Part shown: positions 6,718 to 14,754 of the stretch, in pieces
Layout: every line of letters starts with the position of its first letter
Position numbering within the stretch: the stretch's first letter is position 1
DNA from: a virus
IMG/VR virus record: IMGVR_UViG_3300042197_003137
Coordinates: 1-36,818 of that record
DNA: 36,818 nucleotides
Reading direction: 5' to 3' (one strand)
The notes under the pieces: generated by a model
What the model was told of the DNA's origin: nothing
Seen by the model: the letters and a program-made list of their open reading frames with translations, nothing else
Database searches by the model: none
Translations under genes and position numbers: made by a program

Positions 6718-9387
6718 TCACTCAAAATCAAACAGTTTGCTGAATGTGTTATCCGACCTTGTTGAACTGATGTCCCATTCCAAGACACCAATAAGGTTTT
6801 CTAGCTTTTCGTCAATGACAGTGGTTTCCATTTCGCCATCGTCGAAAGGCAGATCTTTGAACCATTGCGGCAGTCTCAGTTCATCCACAGGATATGCCAC
6901 TGAGGTATAGCCCATAGGATTGTCTTTGACCTTGCAGACAATGACTTTAGCACCATCTACGATGTTCATGGAATACTTGTCATCCATCATGCGCTTTAAA
7001 GTGTTCCAGTTTAGACTGGCTCGAACGTGTCCTGGCATATTAGCCTTGCCCTGTTTCTTTTCCTTGGCAGCATACTCTGTGATATTATTGGCTCTTTTAG
7101 GACTACCTTTCTCCCATCCCGGACGAGTCTTAAATTCCGTGCGGAAATCCGTGATATATTCCAACACTTCTTCTTTTTTCGCTCCAGCCAACACCATTTC
7201 TAGCACTTTGCTTAAAAAATCTTGGATGACCACCGGAGTATCTGACCTCTTAAGGTCTAGACCCATGGCTTTTATTTTTCCTGTTTTACCATCAACATCG
7301 GTACGCTTGCCTTCTTTGTCGTAGTAGAGGACTGCGTATCGCTTCTTGGTGATGAATAGTCCTTTGCTTGCAACAATCTCGCGACCTGCCTTGATGACCT
7401 CTCCTCGAGTTTTGGGAGTATGGAAGGCGTCTTGCATGAACTTAACAAACGTGCCATTTACTTCTTCTCCTATGGTATCGTAAAGTTCGATAACTGATTC
7501 CTTAGACCAAGGAAGGTTGCCTTTCTCAATGTCCTTCTTTAGCGTAGTATACGCAGAGAAGTAACAAGAGTCTGTATCACCGTAGATAACAGCACGACCT
7601 ACGTGATCATATTCTCCGGTAATAATTTCGTTAACCTTAGCAGCCATGTGCCGAGCGACAGTACGGCCAGTTAACGTAGTTGATTGTCCAATGCGGTTAT
7701 CGAAAAAACGGCAACCGGGATTAAGAATAGCGCCATACAAACTGTTTAAGTTAATTTTCTTAACCAACTGTCTTTTGTCCCAATATTCTTCTTCGATCTT
7801 GTTTCCGGCAGCGATACATTCTTTAAGTTTTTCCTGCATCTCTTTTCGTTCTTTGTACCAACGTGCTAGGAGTCCAGGGATAATACCTTCCTTCTCATAG
7901 GTGAAAATAGTACCATTGGCTGACAGCATCCACGGTTGATTACTATCAAATATTAAATCGTAAATCTGTGCGGCGCTTAACGTGTCGTTTCCGCCGTTCT
8001 CCCAATCTATAGTGATTTCTCTTCCAACTTCTCTATCCACGACACTGGTATATTCTACACTACCGAACATTCCTTCCCAAGCTGCGGCAAATGATTTTCC
8101 TTTGGCCTGTTCTGCTGCGATATAATCTTTAGTACCATCTTGGCGCAACTGTCCGACGATGGTCTCTGGACCCATATTCAAGGCACGAATCGCTGACGGA
8201 TACAGAGAGTTAATGTCTAATGAACCGATCCATTCATGGATACCTTTCTTGGGATAAGCAACATAAGCACCTGCTGCCTGTGTATCACCTTGTTCTTCCA
8301 TCTTCTTACGATTAGGAACGATCATACCACGACGATGTGCTTCGTTGATAATAGCCTGTTCAGTTACCGCCACAGCGCCCATAGTAGTCTGTAACAACAC
8401 GGTACAATCGTGAGCCAATTTATTAGATAAATCGAGAAATTTTAATTTCTTATCTAACTTATTCAACAAAGCACAATCTTGACGATTATATTCGATGAAT
8501 TTACGAAAATCATTGTTGTATAGTTGATCCAAGGAACCTTCATAGATAGTCTTGGATTCTCCTATTTCCATCTCTCCGATCGCATCTAGTCTGTAAGTAT
8601 GTCGCTCTTCATAGGTGTATTTCCTGTACATCTCTAGGCTGTCTAAATGTACCCTTCCTATGAGGTCATAGGTTACTGCAGTTTTACCAAATTTTTCATA
8701 TTCTCGTTTTTTGGGGTACTGATTCCACAAACAAAATCTACGAGTATCTTCCTTGCTTAAGACTTTAGTTACACGATTGACAGTATACGGAATATCAAAA
8801 CCTTCCGAGTTCCAGCCGCTTAACACATCTGCATCTTCGATAAGATGAAGAAAACTATCTAACATGTCTGCTTCGTTATCGAATAGCATGGTGTTAGGGA
8901 ATTCTTCTACGGCCCGCTTGGCCTCTTCCATGCTTAGTGTTTTAGGAGGTATAGCGAGGCATATTAAAGTGTCTAACCATTGTAGATGGATCGCGATGGC
9001 AGTGATGGGCATGAAAGCATCGTCCGGAGCGGCATAGCCACGTTCGGGATCAAAATCCACCTCGATATCGAAAAACGCTACATTTAGACTAGGAGCATCT
9101 GCATTTAGATAATGATCTTCTAGACATCTATAAATCGGATTTATATCCGATTCATACAATCGCTTGTTAGAATGTATGGCCAGTTCCTTGCGATGTTCCT
9201 TGACATTCTTGCTAGAAACTCTGCTTAAAGGTTCACCCTTGATTGATTGATACTTACCTTTGGGATCGTAATAGTAAAAGATGTGTCGGGCAGCGTAATC
9301 TTTATAGTGCCTTTCACCTTTGTCATTGCGCTCAACGACACGGATCATGTCGTCGTCGCGATCATAGAATGCGTCAACGTAACTCAT
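6718..9387 (-). CDS. gp43: Family B DNA polymerase (gp43)
   Basis: This 889-aa replicative polymerase has a 3'-5' exonuclease. Exo I is FFDIEVDFD (about 105-113), Exo II is GWNSEGFDIPY (about 191-201) and Exo III is YNRQD (about 300-304). Polymerase motif A is SLDINSLYPS (about 389-398), motif B is KKINLNSLYG (about 543-552) and motif C is YGDTDS (about 602-607), followed by KKRYA. All catalytic acids are present, so both activities should work. I chose the ATG at 9387 (MSYVDAFYDRDDD) rather than 9417, because GGAGG lies just before it and related phage polymerases begin with this sequence. It is transcribed with the dsbA-like and membrane protein genes upstream and the clamp downstream. Confidence 0.95.
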   Translation of the reverse strand: MSYVDAFYDRDDDMIRVVERNDKGERHYKDYAARHIFYYYDPKGKYQSIKGEPLSRVSSKNVKEHRKELAIHSNKRLYESDINPIYRCLEDHYLNADAPSLNVAFFDIEVDFDPERGYAAPDDAFMPITAIAIHLQWLDTLICLAIPPKTLSMEEAKRAVEEFPNTMLFDNEADMLDSFLHLIEDADVLSGWNSEGFDIPYTVNRVTKVLSKEDTRRFCLWNQYPKKREYEKFGKTAVTYDLIGRVHLDSLEMYRKYTYEERHTYRLDAIGEMEIGESKTIYEGSLDQLYNNDFRKFIEYNRQDCALLNKLDKKLKFLDLSNKLAHDCTVLLQTTMGAVAVTEQAIINEAHRRGMIVPNRKKMEEQGDTQAAGAYVAYPKKGIHEWIGSLDINSLYPSAIRALNMGPETIVGQLRQDGTKDYIAAEQAKGKSFAAAWEGMFGSVEYTSVVDREVGREITIDWENGGNDTLSAAQIYDLIFDSNQPWMLSANGTIFTYEKEGIIPGLLARWYKERKEMQEKLKECIAAGNKIEEEYWDKRQLVKKINLNSLYGAILNPGCRFFDNRIGQSTTLTGRTVARHMAAKVNEIITGEYDHVGRAVIYGDTDSCYFSAYTTLKKDIEKGNLPWSKESVIELYDTIGEEVNGTFVKFMQDAFHTPKTRGEVIKAGREIVASKGLFITKKRYAVLYYDKEGKRTDVDGKTGKIKAMGLDLKRSDTPVVIQDFLSKVLEMVLAGAKKEEVLEYITDFRTEFKTRPGWEKGSPKRANNITEYAAKEKKQGKANMPGHVRASLNWNTLKRMMDDKYSMNIVDGAKVIVCKVKDNPMGYTSVAYPVDELRLPQWFKDLPFDDGEMETTVIDEKLENLIGVLEWDISSTRSDNTFSKLFDFE

Positions 9388-9398
9388 ATTCCTCCATA

Positions 9399-9416
9399 TG
9401 CGATTTGTGGCTCGCA
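9399..9416 (-). promoter_or_regulatory. Small hairpin before the polymerase ribosome binding site
   Basis: On the minus strand TGCGA and TCGCA pair around an 8-nt loop (GCCACAAA), ending a few bases before the GGAGG of the polymerase gene. T4 and RB69 gp43 repress their own mRNA by binding a hairpin at this place. The stem here is short (5 bp), so an operator role is only a possibility. Confidence 0.25.
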
Positions 9417-9465
9417 AATACCTCTAGCGCGGTTTATGGCCCCGCCTACCATCTATGCTTATTTA

Positions 9466-9765
9466 CTAATTAATTATCATCCGCACCAGACCTACTGAGT
9501 CGATCGTGACAAGAAGTAGATAATTGGCAAGCATACCAAAACTGCCACGAGTATAAGCAGCCCAGCCATACATTGAACAGCCAACGATCCATATAGGATA
9601 TAATATGAGTAAGGGTGGGGTAGGAACGGTGAGAGCCATGGTAATAGAACAACCAATAGAAATAGCCCAAGCGATGACTTCAACCCAAAACCTAAACGGC
9701 CATTCATGATAATCCCTTTCTGCCCAGCGATAAATGTCTACGACAACATCTGTGATTTGATGCAT
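9466..9765 (-). CDS. Small membrane protein, unknown function
   Basis: This 99-aa protein begins with a polar segment MHQITDVVVDIYRWAERD and then has two clear hydrophobic segments (about residues 25-47 and 50-71) and a third weaker one near the C-terminus (ANYLLLVTIDSVGLV). It should lie in the host inner membrane. I recall similar small membrane proteins next to replication genes in T4-like aquatic phages, without an assigned role. It begins directly after the stop of the dsbA-like gene and precedes the polymerase. Confidence 0.6.
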   Translation of the reverse strand: MHQITDVVVDIYRWAERDYHEWPFRFWVEVIAWAISIGCSITMALTVPTPPLLILYPIWIVGCSMYGWAAYTRGSFGMLANYLLLVTIDSVGLVRMIIN

Positions 9766-10032
9766 TTAATCCTTTTCTGGTAATCTCTTAGTAACACCTA
9801 AAATCATTTCAATCTCATCCCACTCTTCTTCGTGGCTCTTCCAGTTATCTTTGTGTGCGATGCGTATCGCTTTGTTGATGATTGAAGGCTTGACCTGTAG
9901 TTCTTCTGCGACTGCCTTTACGGTTTCTTTGAGACCTTCCTGCAGATCTTCTACTTCACGTAGAACATTAGAACCTTCAGTGATCAATCTTTCTAGTTTG
10001 GCTTTTTCTTCCGGCCCATACATTTTTGCCAT
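9766..10032 (-). CDS. dsbA: DsbA-like double-stranded DNA-binding protein (late transcription)
   Basis: This 88-aa protein has almost the same length as T4 DsbA (89 aa). The C-terminal half aligns by eye with DsbA: IINKAIRIAHKDNW and then an acidic helix EEEWDEIEMIL, where T4 has a 'L..YHKDNR' block and an acidic tail. T4 DsbA binds double-stranded DNA near late promoters and aids late transcription. The N-terminal half is a charged helix. The start follows AAGGAG with 8 nt spacing and a sigma-70-like promoter lies directly upstream, so this gene heads the replication transcript. Confidence 0.7.
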   Translation of the reverse strand: MAKMYGPEEKAKLERLITEGSNVLREVEDLQEGLKETVKAVAEELQVKPSIINKAIRIAHKDNWKSHEEEWDEIEMILGVTKRLPEKD

Positions 10033-10053
10033 AGATGTTCTCCTTATAGGTGT

Positions 10054-10082
10054 ATTATATAGCCATAAAAAAAGCCAGTCAA
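10054..10082 (-). promoter_or_regulatory. Sigma-70-like promoter of the dsbA-polymerase transcript
   Basis: The minus strand has TTGACT at 10082-10077, a 17-nt spacer and TATAAT at 10059-10054. This is near consensus for host sigma-70, and the predicted start is about 15 nt before the dsbA-like ATG. The -35 box lies inside the right arm of the terminator hairpin, so the end of one transcript and the start of the next share DNA. It suggests expression by unmodified host polymerase. Confidence 0.7.
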
Positions 10083-10094
10083 CGGGTGACTGGC
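10067..10094 (-). terminator. Intrinsic terminator after the cargo-gene block
   Basis: On the minus strand an 8-bp perfect stem (GCCAGTCA with TGACTGGC) and a 5-nt loop are followed by seven T. It lies 23 nt after the stop of the gene ending at 10117. It would stop transcription coming from the 18 kb to 10 kb block before the replication genes. Confidence 0.85.
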
Positions 10095-10116
10095 TTTTAT
10101 CGATCGATTGGTTAAA

Positions 10117-11043
10117 TTATTTTTGATCTTCTGCTAGGACATCGTACATCTCAAAACGTCCGCCGTTGCGCTCATAGATCATAGCAGCAAAAATTTCTGC
10201 TTTTTGACTTTCTTGGATTTTGGCGGCAGCGACTCGATTGGCCCACGTCCATAGGGATTGGTCTACGGGATCTATCGCTTGTTGTCCTCCACTTTCGTTG
10301 ACTAATTTTAACATTTCTTTTAGGCTTAATTTTTGATCGATTGATTCAGCAACTACCTTCTTCTGGATTTTTACGCTTTCACTAGTGCCTTTTTTCTTGG
10401 CGATGGCTTTTTGCAAGCCAGGAGGAAGTTTTTTCTGTGCAGCAGTCATTCCTTTGGTTTCTTTTTTGTCGCCTTCTTTACTTTTGCCTGCTTCTTTAGA
10501 CGCCTTCTTCATTGGCTCTTTTTTGTCGCCGTCTTTGTCTACATCTAAGAAATCTGGTTTTGAACCTTCATCTACCTTTTTGTCTTTCTTGGACATTTTA
10601 TCTTTCTTGGCTTCTACCATCTTAGAAAACTTAGATTTGAATTTGTCAGTATCAATTTCAACGTCTTCGTTTTTGCGCTTACGACCACGACGCTCTTGTT
10701 TCGTAGGATCATCGTCACGCTCCGCAGGTTCACCATCCATTCTGTAACCGTATTTTTTCTTGACGTTTTTATCGCTTTCTGCGTCTGGCTTACCTATGGG
10801 TTTGCCTTCTTGACCTTTCTGTGCCGCCTTTAGGAGATTCATATCGAGGCCTTCTTCGGTTTTTTCATCTTTTTTCTCTTCGGCTTTTTTCTTAGCCTCT
10901 GCGATATAAGAAGAAGTTCCTGCTAAAACTCGAAGTTCTGCATCTTCATTTAATTTAATTGCCTTTGGCAATTGTGGAGCAGCAGGAGTTTCTATTTTTC
11001 CGTCGATGCTTTCGATTTTGCTTATTAATGATTTGAAGTCCAT
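10117..11043 (-). CDS. Charged virion-type protein with capsid-targeting-like N-terminus
   Basis: This 308-aa protein is very rich in Lys, Glu and Asp. It starts MDFKSLISKIESIDGK, resembling the N-terminal tags of its neighbours. It then has a low-complexity Lys/Glu region, an EF-hand-like segment DFLDVDKDGDKKEPM, KLPPGLQKAIAKKK, and a helical C-terminal domain (SLWTWANRVAAAKI, IYERNGGRFEMYDVLAE). Several hydrophobic-X-Glu-(Ala/Ser) sites (YIAEA, VVAES, LVNES) fit the cleavage rule of T4 prohead protease gp21. I read it as a prohead core or internal head protein, by analogy only. It has its own late-type promoter at 11059-11077 and ends before a terminator. Confidence 0.5.
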   Translation of the reverse strand: MDFKSLISKIESIDGKIETPAAPQLPKAIKLNEDAELRVLAGTSSYIAEAKKKAEEKKDEKTEEGLDMNLLKAAQKGQEGKPIGKPDAESDKNVKKKYGYRMDGEPAERDDDPTKQERRGRKRKNEDVEIDTDKFKSKFSKMVEAKKDKMSKKDKKVDEGSKPDFLDVDKDGDKKEPMKKASKEAGKSKEGDKKETKGMTAAQKKLPPGLQKAIAKKKGTSESVKIQKKVVAESIDQKLSLKEMLKLVNESGGQQAIDPVDQSLWTWANRVAAAKIQESQKAEIFAAMIYERNGGRFEMYDVLAEDQK

Positions 11044-11058
11044 TTTAGATTTCCTAAA

Positions 11059-11077
11059 GGTTGATATTATATTTATC
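11059..11077 (-). promoter_or_regulatory. Late-type promoter, GATAAATA
   Basis: On the minus strand GATAAATATAATATCAACC starts 34 nt before the ATG at 11043. It matches the element before the gene starting at 18393 at nearly every base (GATAAATATAGTATCACC). Seven of eight bases of the T4 late box TATAAATA are kept. It overlaps the stop of the upstream gene. Confidence 0.6.
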
Positions 11078-11711
11078 TTTTGATAGCATTGCCTTCACCG
11101 AACAGCGAGGTCTTCATATCTAGTGCATTGTCAGTAGGTTTTTGTTTTTTGGGCTTGGGCTGCGGTGGTGCTTTAGTGCCTCCCGGGCCTCCCGGTTTAC
11201 CCGTATAACTGGTTTTGCCTCTAGCAGGACCTGGGCTGATGTGGGGATTAGCAAAAGATCCTACCATCGTTGATGTCGTCGAACCTTGCGATCCTGCTTC
11301 TTTAATTGTCTGTTTTTTACGAGATAAACTCTCTATAGAGCGTTTTTTCAGTATGATTTTACCTGCTTCTTCGGGGCTTACTGGATCTAGTTTATCCATC
11401 TTGTCTAAAATTTCTTGGGCTTTTTCTTTGGATATCAAAGGTCTGGGCAGTTCGTCATTTACTACTTTCTGCAGATATTCTTTGCTAAATCCCTGCTTGA
11501 CATCCTTTTTATCCGTGTCTTTCTGCACCTGCTGCGTAGCCACGGGTTTTCCAGTCAATCTGTTTACTTCCGGATCTTGACCAGGCATCACTCTGGCCTG
11601 TGCACCACCTGCGGCACCTAGTCCGATAGTGGCCGCTAGCCCTGCGGCTGCTAGTTTTTCTTTCCAGCCCTCGTCTAGTTCTTCTTCTGTGATGATTTCG
11701 TTTATTTTCAT
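11073..11711 (-). CDS. Mosaic virion-type protein with targeting tag and hydrophobic module
   Basis: This 212-aa protein starts MKINEIITEEELDEG, close to the T4 capsid-targeting sequence (MKTYQEFIAE). It is followed by WKEKLAAAGLAATIGLG and an Ala-Gln-Ala end, a signal-peptide-like hydrophobic module found in two other proteins of this block. The middle is helical and charged, with an IKEA site before a Gly/Ser/Pro-rich tail (SPGPARGKTSYTGKPG, then a Pro-Lys-rich stretch) ending TSLFGEGNAIKR. No enzyme motif is seen. The start at 11711 lacks a ribosome binding site, while a strong AAGGAG precedes an out-of-frame ATG at 11748. Probably packaged in or attached to the virion. Confidence 0.5.
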   Translation of the reverse strand: MKINEIITEEELDEGWKEKLAAAGLAATIGLGAAGGAQARVMPGQDPEVNRLTGKPVATQQVQKDTDKKDVKQGFSKEYLQKVVNDELPRPLISKEKAQEILDKMDKLDPVSPEEAGKIILKKRSIESLSRKKQTIKEAGSQGSTTSTMVGSFANPHISPGPARGKTSYTGKPGGPGGTKAPPQPKPKKQKPTDNALDMKTSLFGEGNAIKR

Positions 11712-11774
11712 AATAGATATGTGTATATTTGTTGTCTATAAATAACATTGCTGATGCTCCTTCATAGCGTTAGA

Positions 11775-11804
11775 GTAGTTGGGAGTTCCCGCTCCGCGAA
11801 CTAC
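11775..11804 (-). promoter_or_regulatory. Intergenic hairpin
   Basis: GTAGTT (11775-11780) and AACTAC (11799-11804) form an outer 6-bp stem, with a GGG/CCC inner stem at 11781-11790. No T-run follows on the minus strand, so it is not a standard terminator. It lies just upstream of the AAGGAG at 11762-11757 and may protect the mRNA end or shape translation of the next gene. Confidence 0.3.
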
Positions 11805-11808
11805 ATTT

Positions 11809-12012
11809 CTATTTAGTTTTCCTCTTTCCAGATTTCATATTGGCCATCCAATGGGCCATTTTAGCTTTTTCACCCGAAGAAGTTTTAGCGATTTGCCGTA
11901 ATCTACTGATACTTGCACCAGACGGAACCCCAGCCTTTTTTACCCTTCCAGGTCGACTTTTGCCCTTGACTTTACCGTCTGCAAAATTTTCTAATATATC
12001 TCGTATTTTCAT
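11809..12012 (-). CDS. Small basic protein with targeting-like N-terminus
   Basis: This 67-aa protein starts MKIRDILENFADGKVKGK, again like a capsid-targeting tag. It continues with SRPGRVKKAG and GEKAKMAHWMANMKSGKR, a strongly basic segment that could bind DNA. I recall the latter pattern as a recurring module in proteins of marine T4-like phages. Its ATG overlaps the stop of the LysM-GH19 gene (ATGA), so the two are coupled. A role as a packaged internal DNA-binding protein is possible. Confidence 0.5.
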   Translation of the reverse strand: MKIRDILENFADGKVKGKSRPGRVKKAGVPSGASISRLRQIAKTSSGEKAKMAHWMANMKSGKRKTK

Positions 12013-13175
12013 CTCTGTGCCAACTTGAATTTCTTGAAATCTACGAACGCTTCCTGCCGATCTGATAGACCGTTTAATCCGGGATTGATGGGCTTGGTCA
12101 CTGCTCGAACATCGTTGAAATTATCTACTCTAGGTTGCACACGGCTTTGCCAGAACCATACTGCGATCTTAGCAGCCACTTCTGGCTTTTCTGCCAGTTC
12201 GGGACTCTTTTCTAAGGGTATGCCTAGTGCTTGGCCGGCACGTTTGTAGTTGTAGCGGCCAGTGAGCTGTATGTAGCCGCGGCCTTTGTATCTAGCACCG
12301 TCGCCCGCTTTCTTGTTGCCTAGTTCTTTGGCTTTCTTGGGCGCATGTTTAGGATCATATTTACGGAAATCTAGGCTGCCACCGTATTCTACCATAGATT
12401 TAAAATCGTGGCTTTCGTGTGCGCATTGTGCTAGGAACGCTGCTAATTCTATAGGATCAGTGATTCCTGCTGCTTTTGCTGCTTTAGTTAGCACTGCTTC
12501 GTGCGTAGTTCCTGTCAGTGTTTTGCTGATATCTAATTTTTTTTGAGATTTTTTTTCTGTAGACGTTTTCTCCTCGGCAGATTTTTTTTCTTTAGATGAA
12601 ATATCGACTGTATCTAATTTAGGAACTTTTATAACCTGATCGGGTTTGATGTTAAAATCTTTATCTAATTTGTTTAATTTTTGAATGACTTCCGGGGTAG
12701 TATCAAATGCTTTGGCTATAGAATACACAGTTTGTCCCGGAGCGACTACTACTTTTTCTACGTTTGCCTTAGCATCAGCAGGGCTGCCCATGGCTACACC
12801 GGCACCTAACGCCAATCCAGCCAGTGTATCTCGCCACCCCTCGTCTGTTTGGAATTCTCGTCCCTGTAATTTTACACCCGTGATACCCTGTATCAATGCC
12901 CAGGCTCGGCTGTAGTCTTTGCGTTGTATCAACACTTTTAACAGATCTTTTTCTTTAGGACCTGCTATCCTAAAGAATTTAGCCATCTCCATAGCTCCGA
13001 TGTTGCCGGGATAGCTGGCCTCACCTACTCCACCACCACCACCTCCGCCGTCTCCGCCGTCTCCACTGTAGCCCGCGGCATAGCCGTACCCACCGTAGGG
13101 TCCAGGACCATAGGCAGCCCAGCGCGGTCTACGCTTGCGGCGTTTCTTTTCAATGACGAATTCTTCTGCTCTCAT
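12009..13175 (-). CDS. LysM-GH19 muralytic enzyme with virion-type N-terminus
   Basis: This is a 388-aa mosaic. It starts [17 protein letters not shown] (tag-like) and then has a Gly/Tyr-rich stretch (about 20-50) and a helical module (IGAMEMAKFFRIAGPKEKD). The hydrophobic module DEGWRDTLAGLALGAG lies at about 111-126, and a LysM domain at about 142-187 (GQTVYSIAKAFDTTPEVI). A Lys/Ser linker leads to a GH19 domain from about 222 on, with AQCAHESHDF (general acid Glu254) and GRGYIQLTGRYNY. GH19 enzymes of phages cut the peptidoglycan sugar chain and LysM binds it. A second GH19 at 25590-26219 looks like the free endolysin, so this one is probably virion-borne, helping entry. Confidence 0.8.
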   Translation of the reverse strand: MRAEEFVIEKKRRKRRPRWAAYGPGPYGGYGYAAGYSGDGGDGGGGGGGVGEASYPGNIGAMEMAKFFRIAGPKEKDLLKVLIQRKDYSRAWALIQGITGVKLQGREFQTDEGWRDTLAGLALGAGVAMGSPADAKANVEKVVVAPGQTVYSIAKAFDTTPEVIQKLNKLDKDFNIKPDQVIKVPKLDTVDISSKEKKSAEEKTSTEKKSQKKLDISKTLTGTTHEAVLTKAAKAAGITDPIELAAFLAQCAHESHDFKSMVEYGGSLDFRKYDPKHAPKKAKELGNKKAGDGARYKGRGYIQLTGRYNYKRAGQALGIPLEKSPELAEKPEVAAKIAVWFWQSRVQPRVDNFNDVRAVTKPINPGLNGLSDRQEAFVDFKKFKLAQR

Positions 13176-13246
13176 GCCGGCGAGTAAGGATTTCTAGGAA
13201 GGTCGTATCCGTCGTCTTCGGGATAGACGGGGTAATCGTTAGACAC
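13172..13246 (-). CDS. Possible 24-aa peptide between the IscA-like and LysM-GH19 genes
   Basis: A GTG at 13246 is preceded by GGGAG with 8 nt spacing and overlaps the end of the IscA-like gene. The ORF ends in a TGA that overlaps the ATG at 13175 (ATGA). The peptide contains [19 protein letters not shown], which is acidic and Pro/Tyr-rich. The gene after it has no ribosome binding site of its own, so this ORF may exist to deliver ribosomes to it. Confidence 0.4.
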   Translation of the reverse strand: MSNDYPVYPEDDGYDLPRNPYSPA

Positions 13247-13565
13247 TGAAACTGCTCCCGCAACCGCAGGTAGTCTGTGCGTTGGGATTTTTAATCACGA
13301 ACTGGCTGCCCTGTAGATCATCTTTGTAATCTATTTCTGCACCCTGCAGGTATTGCATGCTCATAGAATCTATGACCATCTTCCACTGTCCGTCTAATGG
13401 AAATTCGAAATCATCATCGTTCTTATCTTCATCGAAGGTAAATCCGTATTGGAAACCTGAACACCCGCCACCTTGCACGAAAGTCCTTAATTTTAATCCG
13501 GGATTGTTTTCTTCAGAAAGAAGATCGATGATTTTTTCTTTAGCGTTATCGGTAATTTCGATCAT
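13239..13565 (-). CDS. IscA/ErpA/HesB-type Fe-S carrier
   Basis: This 108-aa protein has the three cysteines of A-type carriers: C35 in [12 protein letters not shown] and C100/C102 in TTCGCGSSF. Length and layout match IscA/SufA. Such proteins take up [2Fe-2S] or [4Fe-4S] clusters and pass them to apo-enzymes. HesB-like genes are known in marine phages, where the client is unsure. It overlaps the gene before it (ATGA at 13562) and lies in the middle of the cargo-like block, but it has no targeting-like N-terminus ([12 protein letters not shown]), so it probably acts in the cytosol. Confidence 0.9.
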   Translation of the reverse strand: MIEITDNAKEKIIDLLSEENNPGLKLRTFVQGGGCSGFQYGFTFDEDKNDDDFEFPLDGQWKMVIDSMSMQYLQGAEIDYKDDLQGSQFVIKNPNAQTTCGCGSSFSV

Positions 13566-13780
13566 ACAGGCTTTTCTCCAGTTAGATACGGTTTAGAAAA
13601 CCATAACTTGAACCATTCGGGAGTACCCGGTTGTATATCGTGCTTTTTCTCTAATTCCTTCTTTTCCATACCAGTAATAGATATATTACTACCACCGTAG
13701 GGATCTACAAGATCGTATTTTACATAACCACGAAATTCATTAATACCAGCCAACCTTTTTAATTCTGCGATTTCCATCAT
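13562..13780 (-). CDS. Small conserved phage protein with targeting-like N-terminus
   Basis: This 72-aa protein starts [16 protein letters not shown], which keeps the hydrophobic-acidic rhythm of the neighbouring tags and a hydrophobic-Asn-Glu site. The rest ([36 protein letters not shown]) is a compact pattern I recall from marine T4-like phages, with no assigned function. The start overlaps the stop of the 325-aa gene and the end overlaps the IscA-like gene. Confidence 0.5.
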   Translation of the reverse strand: MMEIAELKRLAGINEFRGYVKYDLVDPYGGSNISITGMEKKELEKKHDIQPGTPEWFKLWFSKPYLTGEKPV

Positions 13781-14754
13781 TGATCCGAGGGATTTTTAGT
13801 TATCAGGACTTTACCTTGCAACTCCGGCTTGTTCTTCAGTATGGCCAGGGCATAATTGTTAGCACCTTTCCGCCAGTCGAACACTTTGGCTTCGCCCTTC
13901 TGCTTATAGATCTTACCATTGATACGGATATACCACGGGCCTTTATCCTTATCCATCTGTTGTTGGCGCATCTTGCGTTCAAAGTCCGGATCGTCTTCAT
14001 GTCCTAGTTCATGCTGTAATTCTTTACGCTTGAATTCTCTGTGGCTCATACCGCCCCAGTCATCTTGTGCTTCTTTCATACTCATCATTTTATCATTTAC
14101 TGCTTTTATGATAGGTGCCAATAGTTGGCGTACTTCTCTAGGATCCATTACCTCGGTCAATGGCCACTCTACTTCACGCTCCAAAGTCTGTAGAACATCT
14201 TCCAGTATCTCTCTGGGCTCACCGAAGTCGCTGGCTTCTCGGACACCTTCCTTCTCTCCGGAATCTAGTTGTTTCTTGAGAGATTTCTGTAGTAAGTGCA
14301 TATACTTTCGTATAATATATTCTGCTTTTCTACCAGCCATCTCACCGTGAGTTCTTAAGATTTCTCCATGTAGAGGATCGATTTTATTGCCAATGAACTG
14401 ACCCACGCCACCGGCGATCGTACCACCAATACCTTCATCCATATCACTGTGTAGATTTTTTAATATGCTGTTATAGATCTCAAGTTTTTCTTCGTAATTG
14501 CTTGACATCCACTCTCGACCGAACTCGTGATCTGGACGCATACCGTAGGTATCCTTGTATAGATCGCTGATGACCTTGTCTAGATACTGCTCATCTGGTT
14601 CGTCGCCTTCTCGGACACCTTTGCCTTTGTGCTTTTCGTAGCCCTGTTTCTGCGCTTTCTTTCGATCGCGATGTGCGCCAGCACCCGCAGTTTTTTGGTT
14701 CTTAGCTACAAAGTTTCTAGGTTTGCTTGCGGGTATAAAATCTTTGGCTTTCAT
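13777..14754 (-). CDS. Mosaic virion-type protein, 325 aa
   Basis: I chose ATG 14754, which overlaps the TGA of the upstream gene (ATGA) and follows GAGAGGA, rather than the ATG at 14877 deep inside that gene. The protein starts MKAKDFIPASKPRNFVAKN and has a basic segment (GAGAHRDRKKAQKQGYEKHK). It then carries two linker motifs, KGVREGDE and EGVREASD, that flank a mainly helical domain. The C-terminal part has GPWYIRINGKIYKQKGEA, a small module I recall from other marine phage proteins. No enzyme motif is seen. The linkers match those in the upstream 734-aa protein and fit prohead protease cleavage (hydrophobic-X-Glu-Gly/Ala). Likely an internal or structural virion protein. Confidence 0.5.
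   Translation of the reverse strand: MKAKDFIPASKPRNFVAKNQKTAGAGAHRDRKKAQKQGYEKHKGKGVREGDEPDEQYLDKVISDLYKDTYGMRPDHEFGREWMSSNYEEKLEIYNSILKNLHSDMDEGIGGTIAGGVGQFIGNKIDPLHGEILRTHGEMAGRKAEYIIRKYMHLLQKSLKKQLDSGEKEGVREASDFGEPREILEDVLQTLEREVEWPLTEVMDPREVRQLLAPIIKAVNDKMMSMKEAQDDWGGMSHREFKRKELQHELGHEDDPDFERKMRQQQMDKDKGPWYIRINGKIYKQKGEAKVFDWRKGANNYALAILKNKPELQGKVLITKNPSDQ

Noticed and set aside
9388-9417. Longer polymerase start at 9417
   Set aside because: The extra ten residues have no ribosome binding site, while GGAGG precedes ATG 9387, and homologous polymerases start with MSYVDAF.
11737-11744. Perfect TATAAATA on the plus strand
   Set aside because: It points away from all nearby genes and would make only antisense RNA to the gene at 11809; no plus-strand gene follows.
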